NCBI GenBank assembly: GCA_026826555.1
Contig: JAKSZT010053887.1
Location: 62,233,374-62,297,373, forward strand
Source of the DNA: Tolypeutes matacus
Taxonomy: Eukaryota > Chordata > Mammalia > Cingulata > Chlamyphoridae
DNA: 64,000 nt
Direction of reading: 5' to 3'
The notes below the pieces were generated by a model. That model was not told the origin of the DNA. It was given only the letters and a program-made list of their open reading frames with translations, and did not search any database. Shown piece after piece: positions 62,159-64,000 of this stretch; the stretch's first letter is position 1, and the number at the start of each line of letters is the position of its first letter. Both the position numbers and the translations under genes were made by a program.

Positions 62159-62611
62159 TCAGGCAAGCTGCAAACCAGGGGCTCCGATGAAAGCCGGATG
62201 AAAGGTCGTTGATGAGTCTCTGGGAGAAATTGCCTGTCCAACGACGAGCTGGGAAATTCTCTCATCTAGTATTTTGCTATAAGCTGCAAGGAGAAACCAA
62301 GCCACATTCTCCGAGTTTACCTTGGAAAGTTCTTTAGCTAAATGCTCTGGTTCGCCATTTTCAAATTTTGTCTTCCATATAACACCAGGAGTTAATCTTG
62401 TTAAGTTCTCTGCAACTTTAAAACATGGATCACCTTTCCTCCAGTGTCCAATAATAGTTTCATCATTTACTTCCAAGGCATCATAGAAAGTCTCTTTAGC
62501 GTCCATATTACTATCAACAGTTTCTTCAAAGCGATTTAGGCCTTTTTCATCAAGCATTTCACAATTCCTCCAAATAATACCCCTTACCCATTTATAAAAC
62601 CGTTCCAACAT
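62159..62611 (-). CDS. 150-codon open frame inside the retroviral element, function unknown
   Basis: The ATG lies about 45 bases downstream of the first LTR on the minus strand. The frame is open through the internal region and the first roughly 100 bases of the second LTR segment. The protein is acidic and rich in W, E, D and K, with a predicted helical look and no zinc knuckle, protease or reverse transcriptase motif. I do not recognise the family. The last third (from RISQLVVGQ) is simply translated LTR, since the same words occur in the LTR at 10051-10090. An intact frame in a fossil element is mildly surprising, but the length is compatible with a fairly young insertion. Expression is unknown. 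Confidence 0.4.
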   Translation of the reverse strand: MLERFYKWVRGIIWRNCEMLDEKGLNRFEETVDSNMDAKETFYDALEVNDETIIGHWRKGDPCFKVAENLTRLTPGVIWKTKFENGEPEHLAKELSKVNSENVAWFLLAAYSKILDERISQLVVGQAISPRDSSTTFHPAFIGAPGLQLA

Positions 62612-63016
62612 TTTGGTAATTACAAAAGCACTTCCCCACTCCTCGGTACCAAATTCTGTATTAGTCAGCCAAAGGGGTGCTAATGTAAAATACCAAAAAT
62701 GGGTTGGTCCTTATAAAGGGTATTTATTTGGGGTAGAAGTCCACAGATACCAGGCCATAAAGCATTAAGTTTCTTCTCTCACCACAGTCCATTGCCACGT
62801 GTTAGAGCAAGAGAGCTGCCGGCATTTGCCAGTGTTCAGACTTCTGGGGTTGCTCTCTTCTCCGGGCTGCATTTCTCTCCGGGCTTAGCTCCTGTTTCCT
62901 CCACAAGGTCAGCTGTAGACCATCAGGCGAATGGCTTGCTTTTCTTCTCCTGGGGCTTTCTTTCCAACATCAAAACTGCTTCTCAGAAGACTGCTTCAAC
63001 TGTCCTTTGCCTTGCC

Positions 63017-63023
63017 TTTTATA
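63017..63023 (-). promoter_or_regulatory. TATA-like box of the retroviral LTR
   Basis: TATAAAA on the minus strand within the 500-bp LTR, about 135 bases from its outer border, the usual place for the U3 promoter. Activity is not shown by the sequence. Confidence 0.45.
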
Positions 63024-63161
63024 TTCAATTCCCCACCCACCAAGGGGTGGGGCTCAACGCCCTAATCCTAATCTAATCATGCCCAGATTAACAGATCAGT
63101 TTACAAGCATGATTCAATTATATTTTTGGAATTCATAATTACATCAAACTGCCACAGTGTC

Positions 63162-63408
63162 TTTCCCAAAATTGCTAACCTGATAGGATAGGAAAAATTA
63201 ATAATAAATGCGTATTTTGATAGTATATTGACTCACAATCCAATAGATCAGTTCTATAATCATTCAATATATATTTATTGAGCAATGATGGAAGTAATAA
63301 GCAAAAACCATCAACCATGTGTAAACTGATGGGAACTCAGGAAAGAATAAGACACAGTTCTTACCATCAGGGAGCTCACATTCCAGAAGAAGTGTTTCCA
63401 TAAACCAT
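63162..63408. other. No gene recognised
   Basis: AT-rich sequence; the segment at about 63260-63400 (caatatatatttattgagca, acagttcttaccatcaggga gctcacattc) resembles an old L2 or MIR-like end but is not firm. Confidence 0.4.
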
Positions 63409-63417
63409 CTTTTCTTA

Positions 63418-63741
63418 GTTTCTTTTTCATGCTTTACGAAGCACTGGAAACCAAACCCGGGACCTCCCATGTGGGAGGCAGGTGCTCAGCCACTTGAGCC
63501 ACATCTGCTCCCTGCTCGTTTAGTTTTTTTTGCTCATTTTCTGCTAGTTGTCTTGCTCCTTGTTTTTTTTTGTCTGCTCTTTTTTTGCTCGTTGTCTGCT
63601 CATTGATTTTGCTCGATATCTGCTCATTGTCTGCTTGTTGTTTGTTTGTCTTCTTTAGGAGGCACAGGGAACTGAACCCAGGACCTTCCATATTGGGAGG
63701 TGGGTGCTTAATTGCTTGAGCCACATCTTCTCCCAAACGAG
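63418..63741 (-). mobile_element. DAS-type SINE, two tRNA-like units with expanded linker
   Basis: Units at about 63430-63513 and 63656-63735 each carry the reverse of the B-box-like sequence (accaaacccgggacctccca; actgaacccaggaccttcca) and the gagccacatctgctccc / gagccacatcttctccc 5' end. The linker (63514-63655) is a run of tgctc(g/a)ttgtc-like units. A 9-bp duplication cttttctta flanks the element (63409-63417 and 63742-63750). Confidence 0.8.
63518..63650 (-). repeat. Minisatellite-like linker in the SINE
   Basis: Irregular units around tctgctcattg / ttgctcgttg / ttgctcgatatc repeat roughly ten times, with T runs between them. It lies between the two tRNA-like units. Confidence 0.7.
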
Positions 63742-63764
63742 CTTTTCTTAACCCTTTCAAAAAC

Positions 63765-63835
63765 TCTATGACAGGTGCTATTAGCTCCATTTTACAGATG
63801 AGGCCACTGAGAATAAAACACTTCTAATTGCAAGC
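63765..63835 (-). repeat. MIR fragment
   Basis: Short reverse MIR core: tgacaggtgctattagctcc attttacaga, tgaggccactgagaataaaa. Confidence 0.6.
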
Positions 63836-64000
63836 TCAGTGTGTTTTTCTCTACACTGAGGTTACTGTTTAATTGTTAATCTCCCAAATGTATGCAATCA
63901 AAAACCACTGCAACAGCTATTCTCTTGAAATAATAAAACAGAATTAGAATTCTAAGGTTAGGTGAAGTTCTTATTCATGACTATGTCAAATTAGAAGGAA
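63836..64000. other. No gene recognised
   Basis: AT-rich end of the window. Confidence 0.4.

Larger units (their letters stand above)
62051..63156 (-). mobile_element. Short endogenous retrovirus with mismatched ends (ERVL/MaLR-like)
   Basis: The whole 1106-bp unit is bounded by tgtattagtcag at the left and ctgccaca at the right, with a perfect 5-bp target duplication gtgtc (62046-62050 and 63157-63161). On the minus strand: a 500-bp LTR (63156 to 62657) with a TATA-like TATAAAA (63017-63023) and an AATAAA (62723-62728); then, at the expected primer-binding position, ttggtaccgaggagtgggg, as in MaLR-type elements; then about 390 bp of internal sequence; then 213 bp (62263 to 62051) matching the end of a different LTR, the one at 9836-10253. 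An open frame covers the internal part (separate entry). The element lacks gag-pro-pol of normal size and cannot be autonomous. Confidence 0.75.

Noticed and set aside
63514..63655. Regular short repeats, considered as a CRISPR-like array
   Set aside because: The units are irregular and about 10-12 bp long, with no unique spacers, and they lie between two SINE units in a mammalian genome.

Overview
The window is nuclear DNA from a placental mammal, most likely an armadillo (Dasypus or a close relative, Xenarthra). The main reason is at least six copies of a tRNA-derived SINE with the layout of armadillo DAS SINEs: an A-box-like TGGCTCAA, a B-box-like GGTTCGGTTCC, a CCTCCTGGTGAAGGC body and an A-rich tail. 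These sit among mammal-wide old repeats (MIR, L2, MLT1/MaLR LTRs, hAT-Charlie and Tigger DNA transposons) and several L1 copies that share one long 3' UTR. The base composition is AT-rich. There is no operon, rRNA, tRNA gene or CRISPR array. The species call is an inference from recalled repeat families; no database was searched.

The window reads as intergenic or intronic DNA. No known host protein-coding gene could be identified. Most open frames are short chance frames or lie inside repeats: Tigger transposase at 221-910, L1 5' UTR frames near 38.3-39.1 and 55.4-55.8 kb, and an endogenous retrovirus frame at 62.2-62.6 kb. The one place that resembles host coding sequence is 23768-24304. There, two exon-like blocks with consensus splice signals, a strong start context and locally retained CpGs join in phase into an 82-codon frame of unknown identity.

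Layout: 0-1.2 kb, decayed Tigger transposon with an internal inverted piece. 1.2-9.8 kb, L2, MIR, one small hAT element, one unclassified repeat and long plain AT-rich sequence. 9.84-10.25 kb, solo LTR with a 4-bp target duplication. 13-15.2 kb, old L1/HAL1-like sequence, MIR and a DAS SINE. 17.15-18.6 kb, L1 3' UTR. 19.66-19.86 kb, MER5A-like hAT. 20.2-21.1 kb, L1 on the minus strand broken by a 400-N assembly gap. 23.8-24.3 kb, the candidate small spliced gene. 27.9-28.9 kb, two hAT elements. 29.3-32.7 kb, a MaLR LTR followed by an L1-mediated insertion of 2.5 kb flanked by unusually long 196-bp direct repeats. 33-40 kb, MLT1, HAL1-like L1, L1 5' half with a nested SINE, and an LTR. 43.9-46.3 kb, a second long minus-strand L1 3' end. 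47.5-48.7 kb, a tiny L1 tail insertion and an MLT1 split by a SINE. 52-53.4 kb, MIR, MLT1 and SINE. 55.1-59.7 kb, an L1 with most of ORF2 missing and an LTR nested in ORF1. 62.05-63.16 kb, a short endogenous retrovirus whose two ends belong to different LTR types. 63.4-63.75 kb, a SINE pair with an internal minisatellite.

The strongest points for follow-up are the 196-bp direct repeats around the L1 plus transduced sequence (29811-32702), the candidate two-exon gene (23768-24304), and the mosaic retrovirus (62051-63156).
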